64,000 nucleotides of DNA from Stictocephala bisonia (taxonomy: Eukaryota; Arthropoda; Insecta; Hemiptera; Membracidae): contig JAQJVL010000003.1 in the NCBI GenBank assembly GCA_035578905.1, positions 8,702,509 to 8,766,508 on the forward strand, read 5' to 3'. A program made the translations under genes and the position numbers. Below, one piece after another: positions 24,426 to 36,445 of the stretch. Each line of letters starts with the position of its first letter. Positions within the stretch are counted from its first letter, which is position 1. The notes under the pieces are model-generated. The model was not told the origin of the DNA. It searched no databases and worked only from the letters and a program-made list of their open reading frames with translations.

Positions 24426-25095
24426 AAATTACAGAGTCCCGACAGTACAATCTCCTCAACAGAACCCCAGTATAGATTGTCATGGATAAACCCAGCCAAG
24501 TGAATAGCACTATAACACAGTCTTATGTTTGTCACGTCACACTAATGACGTCAGAGTCCCGACAGTACAATTACCTCAACAGAGTCCTAGTGTAGGTTGT
24601 CAAGGATAAACCCAGCCAAGTGAAGAGCACTATAACACAGTCTTATGTTTGTCACGTCACACTAATGACGTCAGAGTCCCGACAGTACAATTACCTCAAC
24701 AGAGTCCTAGTGTAGGTTGTCATGGATAAACCCAGCCAAGTGAAGATCACTATAACACAGTCTTATGTTTGTCACGTCACACTAATGACGTCAGAGTCCC
24801 GACAGTACAATTACCTCAACAGAGTCCTAGTGTAGGTTGTCATGGATAAACCCAGCCAAGTGAAGATCACTATAACACAGTCTTATGTTTGTCACGTCAC
24901 ACTAATGACGTTAGAGTCCCGACAGTACAATTACCTCAAAACGTCTTAGGGTAGGTTGCCATGGATAAAACCAGCCAACTAATGACGTCAGAGTCCCGAC
25001 AGTACAATTTCCTCAACAGAGTCCCAGTGTAGGTTGTCTTGGATAGATAAACCCAGCCAACTAATGACGTCAGAGTCCGGACAGTATAATTATCT
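24426..25095. repeat. 120-bp tandem array, about 5.5 units
   Basis: Units start at 24434, 24554, 24674, 24794 and 24914 on GAGTCCCGACAGTACAATTA. Two shortened units follow that lack the central AGTGAAGAGCACTATAACAC part. Most units end in GTCACGTCACACTAATGACG, giving one near-CRE and one TGACGTCA palindrome per unit. Confidence 0.95.
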
Positions 25096-26040
25096 CGACA
25101 TTGAGGTTACCTCTAAAGATCAGGATTCATAGTAAGTTTGATATTTTTATCTTAAGTAATTTCTTATATATTGAGGTTTTACTTACAGATAATGGAGCGA
25201 GACAGACCATATGTTCACAAGACTCTTTTGTTTGTTTTGTCATTTTGAATAACCACCTGAAGTTTGGATGCCGACATACGGGACACCCCTTGCATGTGTC
25301 CTATGTAAATTTAGTAATAAGCACATACACAAATTATCTGAAAATAGAATATCAGTTGTCAGTGGTACAAGTCAATTCTTATGCTTTTCCAATAGTTTTT
25401 AACTTTAGATGGGTCATAGCACGGTCATTATTAAATATGGTTTAGACAATCTTTTACAACACCTTAACTATATCTTTAAGCAGGTACTGCAAGAAATGTT
25501 TATTTTATAATGTAATAACAATTCTAAAAATATAAAAAATCTTATTTTATGAAACATAATTATGGTTAAAAATACTAAAAAGTTTACTTATAGAGAACAT
25601 TTACAATTCAGATGTAGGGAACTGGGGATGGAATTTATATTTGAGGGGAAACTGTTTTATAACCATACAAATGACTTTTGAGTGACAAAACTTCAAGATA
25701 AAGCTAATATTACTCTTAAATTGTATTCAAACTGCTCTAAAATTATCGATTTTATAATATGTTTATTTAAATTCAATAGCATTAAAAAAGGTGAAATGTT
25801 ACTTATTTAACTATTAGTGCTATTACACTAGGTAATTTTATAATATTAAACATAAATAGGTAATTTTGAATAAAAGTAGACAATTTTAACATTAAACATT
25901 AAACATGCAATAACTTTAGCTTGAATATTTTAATGTGTTTGGATTTAAAGCTGCTAAATAAATATTCTGGATTTGATACTTAGTGAAATATTTGCCGTGT
26001 ATTTTACCTAGATTGTAGATTCAGCAGAAAGAGTTTGTTT
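25096..26040. other. AT-rich spacer
   Basis: A 114-codon plus-strand frame at 25101-25445 has AT-biased composition and no recognisable motif. No gene supported. Confidence 0.5.
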
Positions 26041-26043
26041 CAG

Positions 26044-26198
26044 GAAACCAAGGGAAATTTAAGAAATTCCTGAAAAACATCAGGAAGCTTGTCGGTGTTT
26101 TGGGTTGTGATAAGGGGTACAATATGATGCTGGGTAGCCACAGGTTATTACGTCATCTAAAGACTCGGGATGGATTGGTGCGAAATATCCTTAAGTAG
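26044..26198 (+). CDS. possible terminal exon, unknown product
   Basis: The segment follows an acceptor-like AGTTTGTTTCAG and stays open for 51 codons to a TAG at 26196-26198. The peptide reads NQGKFKKFLKNIRKLVGVLG, then CDKGYNMMLGSHRLLRHLKT, then RDGLVRNILK: basic and without low-complexity bias. Base composition is higher in G+C than the flanks. About 30 bases after the stop is an A13 run, which could mark a retroposed 3' end rather than a live exon. I do not recognise the family, no upstream exon is visible in the window, and chance is a real alternative. Confidence 0.22.
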
Positions 26199-27217
<1,019 letters not shown>

Positions 27218-27483
27218 TGTGTGAAATGAATAAATAGGCCGAGGAGAATCTCTCAGCATAACAAATGGTTGATGCATTCAACACATACAAATCTGTAATT
27301 CATATATTCCAGATGAGAGACATCAAGGTACTGTCTGCTGCCCACAGCTCCCCTTGTTCCTCTTATACAATTCACAAGTTAGAGAAGTACAGTACTTTCA
27401 ATAATGTATAGTTTGTTTATGAATTTAGTTTATTTTACCTTTTTACTGCCTGTGACAGTCAATTAATTAATTTGTGTTTACTG

Positions 27484-28074
27484 TGAATAGAGTAATACAA
27501 TGTCAATAATAAGTAATACAATGCCACTAATAAGTAATACAATGTCACTAATAAGTTATATAATGCCACTAATAAATAATACAATGTCACTTATAAGTAA
27601 TACAATGTAAATAATAAGTAATACAATGCCACTATTAAGTAATACAATGTCACTAATAAGTAATACAATGTCAATAATAAGTAATACAATGCTACTATTA
27701 AGTAATACAATGTCACTAATTAGTAATACAATGTCAATAATAAGTAATACAATGCCACTAATAAGTAATACAATGTCACTAATAAGTAATACAATGTCAC
27801 TAATAAGTAATACAATGCCACTAATAAGTTATATAATGCCACTAATAAATAATACAATGTCACTTATAAGTAATACAATGCAAATAATAAGTAATACAAT
27901 GCCACTATTAAGTAAATAATACAATGTCACTTATAAGTAATACAATGCAAATAATAAGTAATACAATGCCACTATTAAGTAATACAATGTCAATAATAAG
28001 TAATACAATGCCACTAATAAGTAATACAATGTCACTAATAAGTCATATAATGTCACTAATAAGTAATACAATGG
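27484..28074. repeat. 21-bp minisatellite, about 28 copies
   Basis: Unit anchored on AATAAGTAATACAATGTCAC, with TATAATGCCAC variants. The in-frame 21-base unit produces a repetitive ISNTMSL frame that I do not regard as a gene. A family A SINE abuts its right edge. Confidence 0.95.
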
Positions 28075-28212
28075 TCAAGGATGACGGCTCAATGGTTAAG
28101 GTTTCGGGGTATCTTGGTGCAACGTCAGGGTTCAGATCCTCAACTGAGCCAACAGTCGTTATTTCACTCTTCTGTTAACAGGTCTGCAAGGAAAAGTAAA
28201 CTATTAAAGAAG
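28075..28212 (+). repeat. tRNA-derived SINE, family A, copy 3 (diverged)
   Basis: A box GGCTCAATGGTTAAGG, B box GGTTCAGATCC, CAACTGAGCCAAC after it, and a body with ATTTCACTCTTCTGTTAACA and CAGGTCTGCAAGG in the same order as copies 1 and 2. It sits exactly at the end of the 21-bp array. Confidence 0.75.
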
Positions 28213-28307
28213 AATATAAAAATCTATAAACATTAAAACGATTTTTCACTTTTGTATTTTGTATTTTGCTAGTCACTTTAGACCTACAGCTTATTAACGC
28301 TTCAGTG

Positions 28308-28374
<67 letters not shown>

Positions 28375-28425
28375 CACACACATATATATGTATTCTAAAT
28401 ATATATATATATATATATATATTTA
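28308..28425. repeat. (TA)n microsatellites
   Basis: Pure TA run at about 28310-28370, and a second one at 28398-28424 bordered by TCTAAATATA and its complement TATATTTAGA. Confidence 0.95.
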
Positions 28426-28469
28426 GAAAGATTAAGGTTAGTTAAAATGACAAAATGTTTAATACATAA

Positions 28470-28835
28470 ATAACTTACATGGCTCTTGGGATACACTATA
28501 TTGTATTTATACACCATTATAAGTTCAGCCAGTCCTGCAGACAACAATGCCCAAGGGAGTATGACGTCATTACTATGACGTCAGAGGACTAATTATATTC
28601 CCTTACGTTATAATAGGGTCTACCTCGGTTACCTTTACGCCTTGTTGGACTCGACTTTGTTACATAATAAAAACCTGGTATTTCGTTACGCCTCGTTGCA
28701 TTTGTAATAAGGTAAAGCAACAACATTTTTTCTCCAGCTTCTTCAGTTTATCAATAGTTGAAAGAAGGTTCTACAAAGAAAAGTAGTTAGTCTTAGTAAC
28801 TATCCACAAGTTTAATTTATAAAAGCCACATTATT
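28470..28835 (+). repeat. dispersed element D with paired CRE palindromes, copy 2
   Basis: Same block order as at 16.1-16.4 kb: TTCAGCCAGTCCTGCAGACA, ATGACGTCATTACTATGACG, TTATAATAGGGTCTACCTCG, TTTCGTTACGCCTCGTTGC, TCTACAAAGAAAAGTAGTTA. Both TGACGTCA sites and their spacing are kept. Confidence 0.82.
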
Positions 28836-29598
28836 AAATAACTTCAGTTTTCAATTAGAGAAAGAAACAATAAATGTAAAATATTTTTTAAAAGTTATGT
28901 GGTAAAGGGAATGGATAAAAATGTACTTTGTGGAAACGTAAGTAATTGGTTTTATCAATAGGCAGTGGTATGAACATAAGTTAGAAAGTTTGGACCATTT
29001 TTTAATTGTCTACAAAGAAGTCTCTCAAACAAAACTCATTAAGATTAATTTGAGAGACTCAGGGATGAAAACTCAAACATTAATTTTTCTTCTTAAACTT
29101 TTATTTTATGGCATAACCGCCTGTTTTAAAGGACTATTCAAAACAAATAATTACAATAACACATTTTAAGGCTTAAATTACTAAGGCAAATGTATTTTAA
29201 AATCAGTTGTAAATTTCTCAATCTCCTCTACATGGATTTACAACAATAGAAATGATTGAACGTTTTACTACTGTAACAAATGTTCTCAAATTAAAGGTCA
29301 TTTATTTGTTGTTTTTATTTGAATGCACAATAATAAATACGTAACTCAAAAAAATATATTTGCTGTAAATATACGACAGAAAATTCAATTCACATTACAT
29401 TATGCAGACTGCAGTATAAACCTAGTCGGTAATGTATGTAATTCACTCTATATTAACCTGTTTTCTGATTAGAGTTTCCCGGATTCGATAAAACTCGTTA
29501 CCAATTATGTCTCGTTAATAATTTACTAAATTATATTACGTTTATTGGAATGGGCAAACATTAATTATTGTCTTAATCTTTTATAGTAACCGTATTTG
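28836..29598. other. AT-rich spacer
   Basis: No gene or element recognised. Confidence 0.55.
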
Positions 29599-29965
29599 GG
29601 AGATTGTAGGCCATAGGGGATGCTCGGTCCTCTTAATACCGACATGGCGTCCGCTTGATGGTTGCTATCGGGGTGTTGGTGGTAATCATTGTGCGGATGT
29701 TGTGTGGGGGAGATAACTGAGTATCAGGCTTGTCAATCAGCTGAAAATCAGACCAGCACTACGTGGTTCGGATTCAACGTAAAGCTGTAGGTCCCTTACT
29801 TGCCCTGGCTCTTGGGCTATTAATAAATTGCCCTTTCTGAGGAACAGTTGAACTCAGATAGTAATCAGACTACAGTCATCCACACTCATCCTACACTCAT
29901 ATAACCATTCATATTCGCCTTAAAATACCAACAACGTTGTGTCGGCGTCTCATATGTAAAAATTA
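29599..29965 (+). repeat. SINE family C, copy 1
   Basis: Aligns with 52.59-53.05 kb from GGAGATTGTAGG onwards. Shared blocks are TCAGCTGAAAATCAGACCAG, GGTTCGGATTCAACGTAAAG (B-box-like, then a core common in insect SINEs), GCTGTAGGTCCC, CTTTCTGAGGAACAGTTGA and the tail ATATTCG...TCGGCGTCTCATA. It lacks the 5' head present in copy 2. Confidence 0.7.
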
Positions 29966-30107
29966 TTGAAATAAGAATTAAGAATTATTAGATGCAATAG
30001 TAATGGATCTTAAAGGATACGTAAGAACATTATTTTCATAAAGTAATTATGTTAATTTAATTATTAACAGTGTATATTACCTTATTCAAGTCTTATTCAA
30101 GAAGAAT

Positions 30108-30586
30108 GTTATCTACGTTGCCTGGGATGTGTGGGTTTCAGCTGATGAGCCATTAACCCGTGACAACGTGTCAGGTTGACTAACGTGTTATCTACGTTGC
30201 CTGGGATGTGTGGGTTTCAGCTGATGAGCCAGGAACCCGTGACAACGTGTCAGGTTGACTAACGTGTTATCTACGTTGCCTGGGATGTGTGGGTTTCAGC
30301 TGATGAGCCAGGAACCCGTGACAACGTGTCAGGTTGACTAACGTGTTATCTACGTTGCCTGGGATGTGTGGGTTTCAGCTGATGAGCCAGGAACCCGTGA
30401 CAACGTGTCAGGTTGACTAACGTGTTATCTACGTTGCCTGGGATGTGTGGGTTTCAGCTGATGAGCCAGGAACCCGTGACAACGTGTCAGGTTGACTAAC
30501 GTGTTATCTACGTTGCCTGGGATGTGTGGGTTTCAGCTGATGAGCCAGGAACCCGTGACAACGTGTCAGGTTGACTAACTTGTTAC
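30108..30586. repeat. 79-bp tandem array, 6 copies
   Basis: Nearly identical units anchored on GTTATCTACGTTGCCTGGGA. The first unit differs (GAGCCATTAACCC). The minus strand of the unit aligns without gaps to the satellite at 12.3-13.8 kb (55 of 78 positions by hand). Confidence 0.95.
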
Positions 30587-31190
30587 TTTTCACCTGAAAT
30601 TTGTCAAAAACATTTTTTGTTTAAGCCTCCTTCCCTTCTATTATTTACGTAAATTAAAATATTTTATCACTTCATAAAGTAGTTTGTGCAATATTGTGGT
30701 TTTAAAATAATTATATTTTTGTCATAATAGTAGTACATTTTTATCAGACAAGTTACACTACAAAAGTATTGTATCCTTACTTCACAATATGATATAAAAT
30801 CTTCCCTGCTTTACAAAATGTAGTATTAGACTTTCTCAGCTACTAGTACTGTCTTCCACTTACATACAAAAAAATCTAGCGTGTGTTATTTTAATTTAGG
30901 TAGTCTTGTGAAAGGACGTATTTGTAAGAAAGTTATGGTATAATGGTTTAGAATATATTGACCAATTCACCTTGTTCCGTACTTAGTACTAATATTGTAC
31001 ATATAGTTACTTGTAATTCATAATTAAGTAATTTAATAGTTTGTTCCTCTTATCTGTTTTTATAATCTCTTAAGCATAGATTGTTGCATACTCATAACAT
31101 ATTCATCTGTAACTATATTGAAATTTAAATAATATTATTGGCCTCTATGCACATGCACTTACCAAAAGTCAAATATCAGGTGACATTGTC
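30587..31190. other. AT-rich spacer
   Basis: No gene or element recognised. Confidence 0.55.
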
Positions 31191-31194
31191 TAAC

Positions 31195-32060
31195 CCTTGT
31201 AACCGGTGGTGTGAACCCCGTCAACACGATTCACCCCTATACCTAAAATTAAAAGCCCAGTTGAACTTATGATGCTATGCGGAACGGTTCGTTCGGATCT
31301 CGCGTCGCGATTGCCGTGACCCTCTCTTATAGTGTATAATTTTGGATTCATTAGTCAGTTATCGTGTTTTTTGTTTCTCAATATCTCTTCTCTCAATCTA
31401 TTCAGCATTTTATTAAAATTAAACTCTAAACAGTGTTGTGTTGTGCTCCAAACTGACCGCTGGACAACATCGATATCCCAGGCCTGGTGGATCCATCTCT
31501 ACGGTCATCTCAACTCTCATCTTCTCAGTTATTCGCTACAAGATATGCACTATCTCCTCTAAAGGTACAGTTGGTTCCTTTTCATTACTTTCTTCTTATA
31601 AAACGCATCTCCCTGTGATCGTTCGTGGTAACGTCTTTTGTAGTGTTTCCTCTACTAACGTGGATGTTAGTTGGTCCTCCGAAAAGGCACTAAGCTTTAC
31701 AATCTCTCAAAACGCCCTCAATATCAAATACACCTATTCATCCTAGAACAGTGGTAGGACTTTTGGTTATATTTTGTGTGGTAGCTGACATAGCTAGGAG
31801 ATCACAACATTGTGACAATCCAGCTACCAAATTGCGGGGAGTGTAACCAAACAATGGATCACATAGTTACAGAGTGCCCCCTGTGCTATTTTACGGAGGG
31901 ATCACCCACCATAAACAGAATCAGTGAGACATGTCTTAAATGGCTTAATGAATTGTATTTAGATTTGTGGCAGGAGATCACTTTACATTTTGTATTCCTA
32001 TTTTTTGGATCTCGTTACAAATATATATCACAGCTTTTTAAATTAACAAATGGTAGCTGA
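31195..32060 (+). pseudogene. internally deleted non-LTR element (candidate)
   Basis: The right part encodes LPNCGECNQTMDHIVTECP, a C-x2-C-x7-H-x4-C cluster of the type found at the C-terminal end of many LINE ORF2 proteins, continuing to LKWLNELYLDLW and a stop near 31971. The left part (31195-31746) begins with a CpG-rich stretch (GGTTCGTTCGGATCTCGCGT near 31285) and an open frame of 102 codons that I do not recognise. No reverse transcriptase lies between them. Either this is a deletion derivative keeping 5' and 3' ends, or two unrelated fragments lie side by side. Confidence 0.45.
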
Positions 32061-32081
32061 TAATAAACCATATGATATATA

Positions 32082-32520
32082 ACGGGTGTTCAAAAAGTAT
32101 GGACCCCTTTAATATTGTATACTATATAATATTAATAAACACAGTATTACGTATAATTAAACTCTAGGATTACGTCCTCACTGTGGTTACTGAATTTTTG
32201 GCCATTTTAACTGTCCTTTTTCGCTCTGTGACTGAAGTCTAAAAAATCTTAAATGTAATTATATCTTAAGTTATGCCTCATTTTAAAGGTCATTTAAAGG
32301 TTAGAGGAACACATTACCGCAACCCCGACTGAATTAGGACTATTTTTTGGAAATAGCAGCCTTTCAAAGTTCCAATGAGGCCAAACGTATAGATGTTATT
32401 TCCAAACGAATATGCCTTTTTCAGTCAGTCGGGGCAATGTTTTCTCTTACAATGACCTTTAACATGAGGTATAACTCGACCTATGCTTAAATTTAAGATT
32501 TTTCAGATTTCCTCCACAGA
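32082..32520. mobile_element. foldback segment with diverged 130-bp arms
   Basis: The left arm (about 32232-32365) and right arm (about 32385-32515) are reverse complements: AAAATCTTAAAT, GTTATGCCTCATTTTAAAGG with TCAT, and CCCCGACTGA blocks match. Just left is GGGTGTTCAAAAAGTATGGA, the type of edge often seen in insect transposon families. No protein is encoded. Confidence 0.5.
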
Positions 32521-32560
32521 ACGTCCCCTCAAAGCGAAAAGGTTCCAGACTGTTTGTATA

Positions 32561-33120
32561 GTGCAATTCTGGTTCCATTATAGCACTACTACGGTAAGAT
32601 TATCTCCAGTCAAGATATAACTATGTCACAGATAAAGGGAAATTCAACTTAATGTACTGCACTTTTTCCGTTATAGAAAAAATATATAAATGATGAAGAA
32701 TAAATTTAACTCAAAATAAAATTAAAAAAAGGCTTTACAATTTTACTTTTAATTTTTATGTCATATTTATTATAAAAAACGTTGTTTTTAATATAATATA
32801 TAATGTTTTATCAGATTTTATTACTTTTGTCGGTCTATTTTATACAATATTTAAGTTAAATTTAACTGAATCTCGTATATAATTACTTAGTTATCTTAGT
32901 GTATTAGACATTACTTCAGGGGAAATACGAAAATGCAAAATATCTTTTACAATATTTAAGATAAATTCAATGGATTTTAGAATTTTATATAAATATAATA
33001 TTTCTATGTTATATTTTCTCAATTAAATACAATTACCTAGTAATCATCGTGTATTTGACATTACTTCAGCATATATACGAAAATGCACAATTCCGGAACA
33101 AAGGAAGCTCATTAGACACC
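32561..33120. other. AT-rich spacer
   Basis: A loose internal duplication (TTAGTGTATTAGACATTACTTC near 32896 and 33047) is visible. No gene. Confidence 0.5.
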
Positions 33121-33122
33121 AA

Positions 33123-33895
33123 GCGAGCTACAAACATACTATGTGAGTGTTTGGCAATCTCTGTTTATTGAACACATTTATAGACCCCTCTGTACAGTTG
33201 CAAAATCTGTTGGCTTGGGATTGCCGTTACAACAAGCACTAAGTTGGCTACAAACATACTCTGTGAGTGTTTGGCAATCTCTGTTTATCGAACCCATTTA
33301 CGGGCCTCTCTACACATTTTGTTGGCTTGGGATTGCTGTCATAGTAGACACCGGGTGAGCTACAAATATACTCTGCGCAATCTCTGTTTATCGAACCCAT
33401 TTACGGGCCTCTCTGACAGTTAAACAATTAGTTGGCTTGGGATTGCTGTCACATTAGACACCAGGCGAGCTCCAAACATACACTGTGAGTGTTTGGTAAT
33501 ATCTGTTTATCGAACCCATTTACGGGCCTCTCTACACATTTTGTTGGCTTCGGATTGCTGTCATAGTAGACACCGGGTGAGCTACAAATATACTCTGCGC
33601 AATCTCTGTTTATCGAACCCATTTACGGGCCTCTCTACACATTTTGTTGGCTTGGGATTGCTGTCATAGTAGACACCGGGTGAGCTACAAATATACTCTG
33701 CGCAATCTCTGTTTATCGAACCCATTTACGGTCCTCTCTGACAGTTAAACAATTAGCTGGCTTGGGATTGCTGTCACTTTAGACACAAGGCGAGCTCCAA
33801 ACATACTCTGTGAGTGGCAATCTCTGTTTATCGAACCCATTTACGGGCCTCTTTGTATAGATACATGATTTGTTGGCTTAGGATTGCTGTCTGTG
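33123..33895. repeat. 103-120-bp tandem array, 7 copies
   Basis: GTTTATCGAACCCATTTACG recurs at 33163 (variant), 33283, 33386, 33504, 33608, 33711 and 33826. Length variation comes from presence or absence of GTGAGTGTTTGG and from two alternative centres (ACACATTTTGTTGG or GACAGTTAAACAATTAG). Confidence 0.93.
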
Positions 33896-34455
33896 CCATT
33901 ATACTGTATACACAGTATACTGTTCACAGTTAGGAAAGAAAATAAAAATAAAACATTAATGTGTGTTACATATTAGAGAATGAGTTAATTTGGTTATTAT
34001 ATTGTATCATTTGCATGTTCATCATTTAATGACAATTTTTTAGATTAAATTTGACAAGAATATAAATAATTCGTTGTTTATAATATTATATGATTTTTAT
34101 TTATATATTTCGCAAATTGATGTTTCCATTTTTAGATAGGAGCATTGTAAGATATAACATAGAACGCAAAACAATTGTATATTATAACTTGATTGTGCAT
34201 AGCTTGCATCTATGTCCATTTAAATTAATAATTTTTAGATTATTTTACGAACACTAAATACGAAAATTAGAAAAATGGATCTACTTTCTAACTATACAAA
34301 ATTGGCCAGTAATTAGTGGTAACTTTCTAGATTATTCCACTTAGTGAATAAGATTGATTTACAGTATTCCCGTTTCAGCTATTAAGGGTTGGTTCTAAAA
34401 TATTAGAAAAAATCTCAAATTAAATAAAATATTTAAAAGTATGCTCTTACTTAAA
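33896..34455. other. AT-rich spacer
   Basis: Small hairpin TATACTG...CAGTATA at about 33903-33922. Nothing else. Confidence 0.5.
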
Positions 34456-35053
34456 AAGTATGATCCGTTCCTGTTATCCACGGACAGTAGACATGAGGAT
34501 GACTTTAGAGTGCCGTACTGGCAACAGTTATTATGGTTGTAAGTATGACCCGTTCCTGTTATCCATGGACAGTAGACATGAGGATGACCTTAGTGTGCCG
34601 TACTGGCAACAGTTACTATGGTTGTAAGTATGATCCGTTCCTGTTATCCACGGACAGTAGACATGAGGATGACCTTAGTGTGCCGTACTGGCAACAGTTA
34701 TTATGGTTGTAAGTATGATCCGTTCCTGTTATCCACGGACAGTAGACATGAGGATGACCTTAGTGTGCCGTACTGGCAACAGTTATTATGGTTGTAAGTA
34801 TGATCCGTTCCTGTTATCCATGGACAGTAAACATGAGGATGACCTTAGTGTGCCGTACTGGCAACAGTTATTATGGTTGTAAGTATGATCCGTTCCTGTT
34901 ATCCACGGACAGTAGACATGAGGATGACCTTAGTGTGTCGTACTGGCAACAGTTATTATGGTTGTAAGTATGATCCGTTCCTGTTATCCACGGACAGTAA
35001 ACATGAGGATGATGTTAGTGTGCCGTACTGGCAACAGTTATTATGGTTGTAAG
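34456..35053. repeat. 85-bp tandem array, 7 copies
   Basis: Highly uniform units anchored on AAGTATGATCCGTTCCTGTT, ending TTATTATGGTTGT. Confidence 0.97.
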
Positions 35054-35171
35054 TTGAAAATTATAAAATAGTGTACAAAAATAAATTTTTAGAAAAGATA
35101 ACAAACCAATGAAGTCGGATAAATAACAAGATACTATTGTTAAAGCCTCCTGAGCTGATATATATAAAACA

Positions 35172-36232
35172 AATAATAAGGTTAACGTACCTTTGTCGTC
35201 TTCAGGTACAAAATATTTTTATGGATTACCAGTTTCAAAGCAAAAACTCCATGGACACAACCATTGTACGTTGTCAAAACAGTCACATTAAAAACAATAT
35301 AAAAAAATTACATATTTACAAAAATAAAAATAAAGCATATGATAACACTGCAGGTTGATATGATGATTAGATCCGGATTGAGCGTGCAGCTGAAAGGATG
35401 TTATACAATGCTTATTTGACTTTGAACAGTTTTATTTCTATCTGGCCGTCTGTCTTCTTTCATCGGTTGATTCAAATTTGTAATCCGATCAAATAAAATA
35501 TTTGTAGAACATTTTAATTTGATTTGTTAGGTTGTTCTTTATGGCTTTATATATTTCATAATTCTTTAGAGTATTCATTGTCGCACCTTTATTACATTTA
35601 TGGAGAATATCTATGTTGGTGTCAATGTCCTTAATGTTATGATTGTTGTTAACTAAATGTTTAGCAAAACGAGATGTTTGAGGCTTATTAACGTTCTTGG
35701 GTAGGTGTTCATTGAAACGCTTTTTGAAAGAACGGTCTGTCTGTCCTATGTAAATACTCTGACAATCTGAACATTTGATTTTATATACATCAGTGGTATC
35801 TTAGGCAGTAGAATTTGGTTTATTTCGGACATTTAATAGTTTTCCTATTTTATTAGATGTTTTACAAGCTAAAGTGACATTTTCTTATTTAGTTGTGATT
35901 TCAAAGTGAAGTATAAATTGTCACCATATTCTATTGATGTGTACTTTTGTTTGGGGTTTTCTGAAGGAGCAAGAACTTTTTTATTTTTAAATTTACTAAC
36001 TAGGCCATCAACCATTTTTATGTCATAACCATTATGCACTACTATGTATTTTAAAATACAAATGATAACATGTGTTTTATTTTTGTAAATATGTAATTTT
36101 TGTATAATGTTTTTAATGTGACTGTTTTGACAACGTACAATGGATGTGTTCCTGAAGATCTTGCTCTGAAACCGGTAATCCAGTAAAATATTTTGTAGCT
36201 GAAGACGACAGAGGTACGTTAACCTTATTATT
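35172..36232 (-). mobile_element. Penelope-like element fragment with inverted terminal arms
   Basis: The arms at about 35172-35345 and 36063-36232 are reverse complements (GTACGTTGTCAAAACAGTCA and GGTTAACGTACC with CTCT/TTGT are in both). Between and overlapping them, the minus strand encodes the 3' part of a Penelope-type polyprotein. Inverted or direct terminal repeats of this kind are a known structural habit of Penelope-like elements. The right arm also contains CTGAAGATCTTGCTCTGAAA, a possible degenerate hammerhead-like core. Confidence 0.82.
35489..36095 (-). pseudogene. Penelope-like RT C-terminus plus GIY-YIG endonuclease, broken
   Basis: Minus-strand reading gives HNGYDIKMVDGLVSKFKNKK (end of the RT region and linker), a frameshift near 35885, then TLACKTSNKIGKLLNVRNKP, an in-frame TAA near 35800, then DVYKIKCSDCQSIYIGQTDR followed by SFKKRFNEHLPKNVNKPQTS, ending at a TGA at 35489-35491. 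The VYKIKC...YIGQT block is the GIY-YIG signature, and CSDC supplies the usual cysteine pair seen before YIGQT in Penelope-like elements. The endonuclease would nick target DNA for primed reverse transcription. The catalytic RT core is missing and at least two lesions are present, so the copy is inactive. The assignment to Penelope-like elements is confident; the family within them is not determined. Confidence 0.85.
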
Positions 36233-36257
36233 TTTTAATAAGATAACAACCACTGTA

Positions 36258-36445
36258 CGTATAACACAACATTGGCACTGACGTTGTAGTCCAAGGGAGT
36301 AGTCGCGAATCACACATTATGACAGTTGGCAACAATGGCTAAGAAATAGTCTCTGATGGCTGTCACAGAGAACAAGGACAGCAGTCTTCATCTGATATCA
36401 CAGTGTGATATTTGTAACAATGAAAGGGTTATTTTACTCGACATT
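36258..36445 (+). repeat. dispersed 190-bp segment with short conserved frame, copy 1
   Basis: Reverse complement of 49.77-49.96 kb along its length. It contains ATTGGCACTGACGTTG, GACAGTTGGCAACAATGG, and a frame starting ATGGCTGTC at about 36356 that reads MAVTENKDSSLHLISQCDIC then NNERVILL. A four-codon upstream frame (MAKK and stop) precedes it. Function unknown; it may be a 5' exon of a multicopy gene or element, or plain repeat. Confidence 0.6.

Noticed and set aside
30108..30586. A hammerhead ribozyme in the 79-bp units (each has CAGCTGATGAGCC)
   Set aside because: CTGATGA is present but no GAAA box follows at a suitable distance, so the catalytic core is incomplete.
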